In this document: in pieces, positions 39,401 to 50,239 of the stretch
Position numbering within the stretch: position 1 is the stretch's first letter
Layout of the letters: the number at the start of each line of letters is the position of its first letter
DNA from: Hypoxylon rubiginosum
Lineage: Eukaryota > Ascomycota > Sordariomycetes > Xylariales > Hypoxylaceae
DNA: 64,000 nt
Reading direction: 5' to 3'
Assembly (NCBI GenBank): GCA_902806565.1
Contig: CADCXA010000034.1
Span: 248,001-312,000, forward strand
Translations under genes and position numbers: made by a program
The notes under the pieces: generated by a model
The model's database searches: none
What the model saw: only the letters and a program-made list of their open reading frames with translations
Told to the model about the DNA's origin: nothing

Positions 39401-42400
39401 TTCTCGCTGCCTCTTGTGCGACTGGACAATGGACTTTGTTTCAGAGTTGCATGCGATAGGCGACATCGCCGATCAAGCTTGTCTGTTTGCCTTGAGGATC
39501 ATCGTAAAAAGTGGATTCACGATTTCCGCTCTCTTCTCGGGCCTTCGCGTAAACATTAAGGTAGTAGAGGGGTAGAGGGGCAGAGGGAGAGAGGGGAGAG
39601 AGAGGGACGATATCGATAATACCCACATCGGCGAAGCCCAAAGGGATGGTGAGTTTTCGCCTAGGCTAGGTAGTCTCGTCGTCAAAAAGTGAACGTTGTA
39701 TTCCCGGGTCCCGTCCCATCTGCTTTGCTACGCCAACTTCGTAAACCCACCTGGTCCGGAACGTGGATAGTAAGCGGGGATGGCGCTCTACGATGTACGA
39801 TGTACGCTTGCTGGGCCGCGGATACGACTTTCGACACAGACGGCGCTCCGGCTCTGATGGAAGAGGCGCCAGCTAATCAGCTAATCATGCCAACACGTTC
39901 GGTTTGCTTGAGAGCGACGGTGACGGCAACACGCGAACTACCGTAAGCAGAATGTAGTGGTGCTCGAATCCCATCTCGACGGCATCCAATCAACTCCTTG
40001 TCTCCTCGGAATGGACAGAACGGGTTCATTCAAACCACCCCTCTTCCGCATCTGGAAAGTCATGATGGGATCCTAGATAGGCAATGCGTACTCTACGTAA
40101 TAGGCTAGGCTGGAATCCAATCAGGAGACATTGCCTCAAAGTAGAAGTGGTCATTTATGACGAGGAAGAGGCAAAAGGCTCTAAGTGTGTAAGCACTTGA
40201 GCAAGCCGTGGAGGGCTATCGCCTCTTTCCCGACCCTCGTCCTGCTTTGCATAAAGGTGTAACTATCGTCGTCATGTAAAGAGATAGACCCCCAAACTCT
40301 CCAAGCTGAATGGAGGCAACGCAACGGAGGATAGGCAAAGCCAACAACCCGAAGCCAAACTCCAAACCCCAACACACACGCTTCTCCGGCTAGGACCTAG
40401 TCTAGGACATCCATCTACCGCCGCGACGCTATGTTAGTCATCGTCACAATTAGCGCTCTAGCACGAAGCTGCCTCCAATCAGCGGGCGAGGACCAACTTG
40501 GTAAAATCAGGAGACTCGTCAGTGACGCCGTCACCCATCAGAGCGGTGAACGAGAATAACAGAGAAAACGGCGCCAAAGGGATGCCGCACAGCCTGACAG
40601 CCTGAAATTACAGACATGAGGGAGGGGGGGCCGCGCGCGCTGATCATGATCCCAACTTGCGATCTGCTGTCGCCGGCGTCTCGAGGTGATGATTCCTAAT
40701 TACATGTGATTGGACTCCGTGGCAGATTGGACGCCTATGCGAGGACCTTTATGTGAATAGTAAGAAATCGGTTGTTCCACAACATCGCACACAAATACTG
40801 TATGTTGCAGAGAGGTAGTAGGATGGCTTTTTTGGCACGATGATGACAGGAAGTAGGCAACTGTCGAGATAACGGTCGACGGGGGGTATATCAAAGTTCA
40901 TTGGATAGATGTAGGTCAGTACCGGGTACGGAGCGTCGGTTTCTTGCCCCTCTGTTAACCATCTCCAAGGCTTCTCCAAGGCAAGGGATGCAACGGATAT
41001 ATGCATACCCAGGTACCTAAAACCCCAGCCAGCGGGCACTGCCCGGGGCGCCCCGCGCCTGACAGCCTGACAGCCTGTCCGCCTGTCCGCCTGCCCGCCC
41101 GCTAGAACGGATCAGCGAACTTGAAACTTGTAAGCTCTCAGTCTCCAATCTCCACGGAAGGGATAAAATACGGGGAGATAGATGCGGAGTTTAGGATTTA
41201 AGAACGGAAAACTGAACAATCCGATTAAAGCATAAATCTACATAAGTACCTAACTATGTACATCCAGTCTATATGACCTCAAGTTAATCCTTGTAAGCAC
41301 ATGTATTCTATCAAGGCACCCATCGACAAAAACTTCCCGGATCGGATCCTACTGCGATCCTGCTGGATGCCATAAGGAACACCGCTGACCCTTCCTCGAA
41401 CCCTTATTGCAGATTTCGATATCGTCTATCTGCTTCTCCACGTTTTTGCTAACGTCACACTTACATGCACTTACATATATATGCACGATGCACATGAGAT
41501 GCATGTAATTCCACGTCGATCACCTACGGTACACTAAGGTACTCTGCCCATGCCTGCTTTCTGCGGGCCTTCTTTTTATCTTTTCTTTTTTCTTTCTTCC
41601 TTCTTTTGTTCCCCCTTCTCCTTTTCGAGCCCCCCCCTTCCTTGTCGCTTAGTCGTTATAATACCTAAAGTAATAGTCCTATCGTCAGCTTTGCCGCCAT
41701 TGGCGTACGCGGTGCTCTGACGAACCATAAGCAAGGTGCTTTAAGAAAAGACGGAGTCTGAACCCGGAGCTAAGATTTGACAGGTCCGGCAGGTTTTGAC
41801 AGCTCTGACATTGCTGGGATTTCCACTGCTCATGCCACGTTACTATAGGTCCAAATTACCTATGCATGTCGTTGAGGCGTCGAACTTCATCAAGCCCAAC
41901 TCCTGACCACGCCCCTTATGTATATGCAGGATTAAAGCACCCACGGAATTTAAGCAAAATATGATATCCTACCTACCTAGGTAGGCAACCCCGATTTTGC
42001 GTTGTTGACGAGATTGCCGAACCAATACGAATTGCGGGATCAGACGACTAAGCTCTCCTATCTATACTATAGAGAGAATAATCAATACCGAACGTTAGGC
42101 TCGGACCCGACCGATCTCACCCCAACTTAACCAGGTTTCACAACTCTCTATTGGGGCTATAGGGTTGCAACTAGAGAGGTCGAGTATAAGGAATATCCAA
42201 TCTTGGCGCCTTGGTTGGCACTTGAACATTATTGCCTATACACCACCAACTCCTTTTTATGTAGTATGGCGAGTTCTATGTAGACATAGCATAGGTGGGT
42301 TTTATTGCTCCTATGCCACTTTAACCACTCGCTAGGTTGTATTCACAATATAAAAAATGCTCTAGCGCCCTCTTCCTAGAGTCAAATCTATTTCTTATAA

Positions 42401-43839
42401 CCGAATCACTTATAAGAGGACCGATCAAAGCCACCTAGGACACTCCGGATGAGATGCCACTAATGATTTATACGTTTTATTTTGAAAATTACCTAGGTAG
42501 CCTCGAAAGGACATTCTCTTCCGTACGGCACTTATCTCCGTCAGACGAATAACTCGGGTGTGGGCCCTGACATTGGCATTAAGGGAATAATGTTTAAGAA
42601 TAAAAATAAAATAGAAAACATTATTTTATTATTCCTGCGAAGCACAGCCATGACAAACTGGAACTTCAAATATCCCACGACGCCAAGAAAACGCAGGCGC
42701 TAACAGTTTCCCTCTAGAGGCTTTCTCAGCACCGTGACATCATCATCGAAAGACCGATATTCGAAAATCGAAAGTCGAAAGTCGAAAGTGAAAAGTCGGT
42801 GCGATTTTGTCCAAAAGCAAAAGCGCCAAACTCCCAAACTCCCAAACTCCACAGCGGCAGCGGCTTGTCACGGATAGGACCGTCCTGCAGACTTCTACAT
42901 ACATCTAGGTACATGTACATACATGAACGTCCGCCTAGCATATGTAGCATAAGCCTAGCATAACTCAGGGGTCCAAGAGCGAAAGCAGATGCAGAGTCAT
43001 TCAGCCCCTTGCCACCTTACCTAAGTACATATGGTACATATGTGATTCATTACCTATTGCCTATTACCTATTACCTACTACCAGGTATTAATGGTACGGG
43101 CTGGCCTAAATACGACCGAACAACTAGGACGACTCGAACGACTCGAACACTCCGCGGTCAAGTCCTGAATCCACCACGACAGCACGACTGGGCAGATTAC
43201 AGTCCGACAGGGCATCTCGCATCCCGCATCCCGCATCCCGCATCACGCATTACGCATCCCGCATTTCACATTCCTCATTCCTCGTTTCTGCAAATGGCAT
43301 CCGGGAAAACTCATGTCTAAGCAAGGCCAATGGCTTCCAGACAGCCAGGGCAGGGAAGGTCGTTAGGCAATATGTTTGGTCTAGTTGCTTCCAGAACACA
43401 GCTGTGCCAAGGTGCAAAGATGCAAGATGCAAGATATCCAGAAGGGATGCTCGAGACTAGAAGCCTCCTATGAAAAGCCGGCTTTGGGTAAAATCGGACT
43501 GCGTGTCCGGCTCTGATAGGTACAGTTTCGTCAATTGTGACACTAATCGTCGGTCATGAGGATCGAGCAAACTCTGTCGAAGCTTGACCTTGTTCTTGAA
43601 CTCGGGAACAAGTCTTCTCACCTTTTCCGACTTTCTCCGTCAGACCAAGTTCCCATTTTTTTTCTTTCCCTTTCGGTTTCATTTTCTTGCTTGAGTAACG
43701 GATGGCCAACCTTCCAACGAGGCCACACCTTAACTCGATCCAGCAGCTAATGCGACCCTTAGGCATCCATCAGACGGCACTGGCTGGCCCTGCTGTGGTT
43801 GTTTCTCTCTCTGCATGTAGGCTCTGCAGGAACGCCAAG

Positions 43840-44085
43840 TCACGGATTTGCAATACTGCTGCGTGTCAAAGTCATCCGCATCCGCCTTCCTAAAGTGTCC
43901 GACCCCGTTGCTGGGAGTCTGGTCTGTGTGATGGAGAAATCCCAGCGCCATTGGCGACCAAATATCCGCCGCGAAACAAAATCTTCAAAAGGAGAAAACA
44001 AGTCGTCAGGTTTTAGCTCGAAGTTCCTAGCCATTTGGATATCAGCCATAATTTCCGCATCTTCCAGAATAATTCCCCCGGCCAA
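43840..44085 (-). CDS. Possible small or broken ORF, function unknown
   Basis: Eighty-one residues with balanced, protein-like composition (MAGGIILEDAEIMADIQMAR, then LKPDDLFSPFEDFVSRRIFG and RQWRWDFSITQT), unlike the low-complexity frames around it. I do not recognise a family. The frame turns basic and less plausible after about residue 60, and an overlapping frame (43730-43951) continues on the same strand, which could mean a frameshift or an unmodelled intron. It may be an exon of a decayed gene. Confidence 0.2.
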   Translation of the reverse strand: MAGGIILEDAEIMADIQMARNFELKPDDLFSPFEDFVSRRIFGRQWRWDFSITQTRLPATGSDTLGRRMRMTLTRSSIANP

Positions 44086-46237
44086 TGATCTGACGCGCCC
44101 ACTTGTTACACTACGTCAAGGGGTCCGGTCTTTTTGTAAGACTGGACCGTGATTTGAGGGTGTCATGCAGGACGTAAGGGCACAGAGGTCACTATGCATT
44201 GGGGTATCAATCAATATATATCTCTCATGATGGTGGGTGTGCGTCCGTGATACCTGGTTGAGACCGAGTTGATGGATGCTGTCTCCTTTTTCGACCCTCC
44301 ATCGAAGTCGACGCAGCTGTGCGGTTTTGTGGTTTACGTTGCATACGGCTATCAAATCCGCTTTTCCGGACGTTTCATTGCATACGGACCCTGGCACGCT
44401 CAGATTTGACATTGAGCCTTACAATAGGCTACGATTCGCGCTGATGGCGAAATCAACTTGACCAGTCAGCAGTCCTCATCAGCGCACGCGACTGAGCACC
44501 CTTTATGATTGCCGATGTTCGGCATACCAAACTCTGTGCGACCACATAGTTCGAAGATCTACCAGAGCATCCAATTGTTATCGAGCCAGTGTGCGGCTCC
44601 GTCTTCGGAGGACTTGGTAGACCTCGCGAGGCTGAAACAACGTCTGATGAGGCCCAAAATATCTCATTTATTATCTCTCTCTTTCTGCTATGACATACCA
44701 TGACATGCCATGGCATATCGCGACCCACACACTCTCTGCAGTCGGCCAACACAGTCTACGCGTTGTACATATCATCTGCATGACGCTTTTCGAGCCCAAC
44801 CTTGTCTTGCCTTATGTAGTGTTATTTTTAATCCTGAGCCCATCCCTGCTCCTCTTGTCCTAGGCTATTACTCTGTTGTTGTGTTGTGTAACCCGACGAT
44901 GGTTCGACATATAGATGAGCGCCCATATCTCGATACGGAGTACATGCTGGCCCGTGAGGCATTAGTCCCACCGCCAACCCGTCCCTGGCCACGAAGATAA
45001 GTCGGCAGCGCTTTGCCGAAACCCGCGCCGATGACTATTCCTGAATTGAGGACCATTTTCGCCGAGAGGGTGGTATCCTGTGAGAGAGAGCTCTTGGGAG
45101 CTTTGCGTACGCGACGGCCTGATAAGCGAGGCCAGCTACCGGGCTCCTTCTATGCGAGAATCTCGATGCGCAGCACGGTTTTGCTTTTAATGACTCATAT
45201 CAGACCAGAACTCTGCAATATGTCGCCCGTTTTATCAGGCCGTAAAGCAAACCAAAGCGTTGGAGATCGGCCGTAGCCGTGCGCCGAAACGAGAACGGGC
45301 TGCAGTGGACAGAATCCGCCGGGCCTTCTGGGGATCAAAGGACCTGGCTCTGCATGGGCTTTTGCTACTGCTGCTGCTCCTTTGGGTGCGCTGCTAGGCG
45401 GCCGTGTAGCCTAGGCCGCGACCCAAGGTGCGGGCTTCCGTCTCACTCGCATCGATCTTCTGTGCCTTCCCGAACGCGATGGCGAGCCCGGAAATTTGGG
45501 GGTTTGCTCTGCACGGTCCCATCCTCCAGGATGCATTATTGCTTCTGAGATAGGAGAGGGAGAGGGAGAGTGGGCCCCGCCCGGGCTGTAGCTGATCTCC
45601 CGGTGCAATGCAGGTCAGAACTCATCATCTAGACGCAGAGTAGTTGCATATTGCGTTGTGCTTCAAACACCGAAAACCCATCAGACCTTCACATCATCAC
45701 GGCTGTATCGGGATGCAAATCTCGGGCCAGCGGATGTCCGTGCGGACGTCAAACGAGTAAAAAAAAAGGGGGCGACGGGTCAAGACACAAAAATGAAAAC
45801 CTATCGGGTTTACACAGTTCCTCGAAATATGACGGTCGGAAGACGAACGTGTCATACTTCATTTACTATTTTCACCTCTCCGGTATGGTTTGCATATTCG
45901 GCACTTCAATTACTCATTCACAATGTCTAGTATCGCGCAGCACCGCAGCGGGTATGAAGGAGCCGGGACTACTCACATCGCCGCACATCGAATGTTAAAC
46001 TCCAGCCCGGATATGCAACAGATGGCTGCGGTATTCTAAGCAGGAGGAAGGAGCTTGCAGCATCGAGACAGCTGTGGGTTCGCATATTGTCAATCATAAC
46101 TCACAAATCCTACCCACCAGGTGTTGCTATAAGAATCTACTAATATCTACCTATCAGGTACTAATAAAGGCGTGTACGTATGAGTGAGTCGGTGACTTCA
46201 ATATGCACAAGGAAGGAAAAAAAAAAGGAGATTTTGG

Positions 46238-46340
46238 CCGGAAAGGGAATCGAACCCCAATGCTTAAGAAATGAGAGACTGAAAGAACGCTAAAACAACG
46301 CTACCAGAAGGACAATCGCTAGCAGTACCAACCCGGCCTT
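46238..46340 (-). tRNA. tRNA-like segment, identity unresolved
   Basis: On the minus strand the segment starts GGCCGGG and ends TCCGGCC, which can pair as a 7-bp acceptor stem. It carries a good B box (GGGTTCGATTCCC), and a run of ten T follows within 20 nt, as expected for a Pol III terminator. At 103 nt it would need an intron or a long variable arm. I could not place a convincing D-arm or anticodon arm, so this may be a tRNA pseudogene or another Pol III unit. Confidence 0.3.
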
Positions 46341-47695
46341 TCAACGTTTCGTTATTGGAGGCCGTAGCTTTACTAGGGTTTATATGTCTTATAGTGATGG
46401 GAGCTGATATGGTCAATTACTTCGGCAAAGGTATGACACCTAATAAAAGTCTGTAACTTTCGTTCTACGCATAGGTGAACGAGGCTCGAAGATACGTAGG
46501 AGCGCCGCTGAAGACTCAGACTTGCAAAACCATACCCTTTGCACGCGATCTTGAGAATGTCGACGTCTCGGTCGACTGGCATCGCAAGGCCTACTAGGCT
46601 ATCCAATCACAGAATGAATCACACAGGCTTTCGATTTATTTGGCTTGGGCTTCGGCTTCCTCTCATATGCTACCAGACCTAGATTCCAACGGACGATAGA
46701 AGAGACTAGACCTACTCACGAATTCCATTAGCTTACCCCTTTTGGCAGGTCTCCTACAAGCTCTTTACCTAGGTGTTATATTTCTCAGAACACTGGAACA
46801 GAATAAGGATGAGGCGACTGCTTGTCCAGAACAATAAGACCATGGCGTGTGCCTTTCTCCATTCGCCATGAGCTACTCATCTTACTCCAAGATGTGGGAG
46901 AGAGATCACTATGCAGCTTAGGACCTGTAAAGCATCATGAACCAGATGCATATCAATGATGGCTGAGTCTGTACGTAAGTCTGTATGTAAGTAACTAAGC
47001 ACTTAGTAAGCTGACTTGCCTCACCTCGTACGTTCTGATATCGAGATGTGTATTGAGTCTACGTAATACTAAGTAACCACCTACCCTACCTAGGTATGTT
47101 ACAAGTAACGTATCGCCACACGGGGAGACATGGCCTGAGAATTAGATAAGCCAGGGATGTATTGGCCCTACCCAGTAGCTAGGTACGTTTCCACAGATCC
47201 GAATGGATAGGTACGCGGAGCTGCTGGCCGCGGGCTGGGCCGTTCCGTCGCTAGCTTGATGCGTGCTGATTCATATTGCGACTCAGATCTACTGTACGTA
47301 TGGAAAAAAGCTTTACGATCCACGGACAAGTGTTCGATTTCTTTCCTTCCCCCTTCGGGACTTGAAGAACGACCGAGGGCTAAGCCTAAGTGGAGCATAA
47401 TATCGAGTGGCCATTATGAGGAGTAGAACAAAAAAAAACCAAGATCCAGTAGTAAAATAATAAGGCCGATGAAAAAACAAGATCAACGTATTGGGCTTCT
47501 ATCTGAAAATGTCAATTTTTTTTCTTTTTTTATTCTTCTTTGCGCCAATTCCGATACGAGCTGACGAATTTAACCCTGGGACTCCTACGGTACACAACAT
47601 CCCCCCGGCTGGGCGTGGGATGAAGATCGTCAAAAACCCAAATGGATGCCTTGAAAAGTGTGAAGGCAGACCACGCCATTGTGGCGTGGTGCTTT

Positions 47696-48758
47696 CTAGC
47701 CGAACCTGAGGAGTCGGTTGCCGCTCATGATGTCGCCAACGGTCCTCTGCACGGTCTCGAAGCGCGTGAAGGCACAGCTCTCGCTCTCGAGATGGTTCAC
47801 TACAACATCGGGGAGGTCAACAATCGCCACCTCGAAGCGATGACATCAGGGGGGTTGGAGATGGGGAGTTGGAGTCGGGATAGACTCATGCTGACAATTT
47901 TGTAGATCTCGATAGGGCTTTGACGTATGTGGAAGAGAGGTGGTGGAGAGAACATGCTTGAAACGAAAAAGAAATTTTTTACTTACTGATAGCGGCTAGA
48001 GTCTTGAAGTCTCGGCCGCAGCCGTTGCGGTTCGGACAGTGGTAAAGAGGCTGCTGGTCTGTCATGTAGGTATATCGTATTAGTCTTACTGACAACCTCA
48101 ACGCATTAGAAAGGGCTTCTAGGCGTCCTTACGTGCGGGCGAGTTCAGATGCTGGTTCAGGCTGTTGATCTGGCGGAAGCCGCGGTGGCAGAAGTAGCAC
48201 TCGTAGGCGCGGCCGTTCCACGCCATGCTGGTGGCCTCGTACGTCGGGGTCGACCCGTGCCAGCCGATGAGCTTCTTGGAGATGAGGCCGCCGGGATCCT
48301 TGGCCCGCACCGCCTTGTAGACCCCGTCGCGGTCCAGGGACGGGGCGCGCGGGCAGCCGCCGCTCTCGAGGTGGTGCGCGAGGCCCGTAGCCGTCGTGTA
48401 GCCGCCCTTGCAGAAGGGGCACGTTATGGTCTGGCCGCGGTGGGTGCGCGAGTTGAGGTGCTGTATTACGAGTAGAGGGTGCCGTGTCAGCTTGGGAAGA
48501 GCAGTACTCTCGATCTACCGGTGTGAACGTTCTCCTTACCATTCTGATATTGTTCTGGCTCATGAACTCCCGATCGCACTCGGCGCAGTAGCAGTGTGCC
48601 TCAACCTCATGGTCTCGGCGCTCTTGTCCCTCGGGAAAGATATCGTTGCAGAGGTGGCACTCGAAGTCGAGAGGTGCGTGGCCCAGGGCATCGAGGTGCT
48701 GTTCGCGGGCTCGCCACGTCTTGAAACACCTATTGCAGTCATCGCACTGCCAGGCCAT
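47696..48758 (-). CDS. Multi-C2H2 zinc-finger protein, fungal family
   Basis: Four exons (48540-48758, 48133-48460, 47987-48058, 47696-47799) join in phase to 240 residues. At least six C2H2-type fingers follow in order: CDDCNRCF, CHLCNDIF, CAECDREF, CPFCKGGY, CYFCHRGF, and a CPNRNGCG finger ending FKTLAAIMNHLESESC. The tail is FETVQRTVGDIMSGNRLLRFG. This arrangement, with HLNSPAH and NHLESESC blocks, matches a widespread uncharacterised ascomycete family. It probably binds nucleic acid in the nucleus, but no target is known to me. The third intron is long (187 nt). The first start codon, MAWQCDDC, abuts the first finger, which is normal for the family. Wide confidence in the family, none in a specific role. 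Confidence 0.85.
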
Positions 48759-50239
48759 CGTCGTCTATTATTGCAGATAGGTTGGGGACCTATGGGAATG
48801 AGTGTTGGCGAGCAAGCAATAGCTTACTCTATGTTAGGCGAACGAGCGTGGTGAGTCGATACCTACAGTTTTCGATTGACTATAAGTAGGCGTAAAAGAA
48901 AAAAAAAAGACAGACGCACAAATCGTCGTTTGTTATGTCGTCGCTTGTTTGTCGTTGCTTTCCTTAGCCTAGAGTTAGTGTTTTGATGCCCAGCTAGACG
49001 CAATTCCCCCCGCTCAAAAGAATGCCGTCCACTACCATCTTTGGGTAGCTTTGCACTTATCTACAAGTCTCATCTTAGTGGTTGCAACAGCACCGTTATA
49101 TCTTCACGCAATGATTGGGTAAATCAAGTACAGAAGCCCTCATTCACTTTGCAAACTACATGGAAAATCCTAGGACCCGAGATATCGGAATAGGGGACCA
49201 GGGGACCAGGGGATAAAACATCCCTGATACATCTTATCTTCAACTACACCAAAAGCGTTTGGGACCGATGCCCGTTTGAGCCTTCTATGTCTTAGATATG
49301 AGAGTTAGCTCCCGTGCCCTAATTGAACCCCTGCTAGCAACCGTACATGTACTATTTCTGACTATTCTACTATTCTAGAAACTCTCTAGCGATATTAGGT
49401 ACTTGACAAGCAAATACCCACTCCCACATGCGCCGAGCTTTCGTATGAGCTCGGTATTACCATGCTCTAGTCAACGTCTTTTTCTTCACCACAAATGGTG
49501 GAACTACTCTCCGGAAAAGAAACTGGTAAACTGGGTGAATGCCCGACCGGGTTGGGCAGGATATCTTGGTCGCCCGGCAGGCCGGTACCGAAAGCGAATA
49601 AAAAGCTGTGGGGATATCCAACCAACTAGTAACCGCCTCATTTTTGGAATATCTGGGGTCCCCAGGCGAGATAAGAGAATGGAAGCTTCGGATTGATAAG
49701 GACTAGATACATAAGTTGTGAAGTTTCATGCGATATGAATGGGAAAGGTCTGAGATTCGGAAAAGAGATCCAGAAAAAGGGGGCTCGCAATCAACTTGTG
49801 AAAGTACTACTCGATTAGGAAAAGCCCAAGTTTTTTCGGGACATCGAGAAAGCGTGGCGACAGGGAACAGAGCTGGCACGCGGAACCGTAGCATTGATAA
49901 CCCAAAATCGCTTCCTAACTCGCATGAGCTAACCGTCACCTGACCTCCAAGGATTAGTCGCCGTCTCATTGGCACCGGGTTAGTCATAGTTACGACGTCG
50001 TAGCGGTGAGGTGAGTTTTTCAAGTAAAGGGGTGAGGGAATTGCTGTTACGGGGCGTTTCTTCTTTTCGCTTATATTCGGTGGTACATATCAATAAATAC
50101 CCAGGTACTGCCTCAGTCAAGGAGCTTGTATCCCAACGATATCGGACACCGAGTAATAAGTATATCTACACGATCTGCAATACCTAGGCGAGCGGGTAGG
50201 CCAACCAAAGAACGAATGACTCGGCGGCGCCCCTAAAAA
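48759..50239. other. Intergenic, no gene seen
   Basis: Contains the promoter of the zinc-finger gene and the 3' flank of the nucleotidyltransferase gene. A GGGGACCA triplicate lies near 49193-49212. The frames at 49403-49696 and 49703-50023 have no recognisable features. Confidence 0.6.

Larger units (their letters stand above)
30485..47695. other. 17-kb gene desert rich in simple repeats
   Basis: No coding gene can be supported across this region. Frames up to about 198 codons exist (such as 35337-35933 minus) but are low-complexity and lack motifs. The DNA holds many simple repeats: CTG runs near 32606 and 33436, TG runs near 32780-32850, CTAG near 32352, a 12-G run near 35478, A/G-rich tracts near 36850-37130, CATCTTAC-type repeats near 37365-37440, and GCATCCC-type repeats near 43208-43265. 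A 82-codon minus frame at 43840-44085 and a tRNA-like segment at 46238-46340 are noted separately. Long UTRs or noncoding transcripts are possible but not shown by sequence. Confidence 0.55.

Noticed and set aside
47491..47709. 72-codon plus frame beginning with a Phe-rich hydrophobic run
   Set aside because: The hydrophobic run is a poly-T tract, and the frame overlaps the last exon of the zinc-finger gene on the opposite strand.
48408..48854. 148-codon plus frame
   Set aside because: Antisense to the zinc-finger exons, whose Cys/His pattern is unambiguous.
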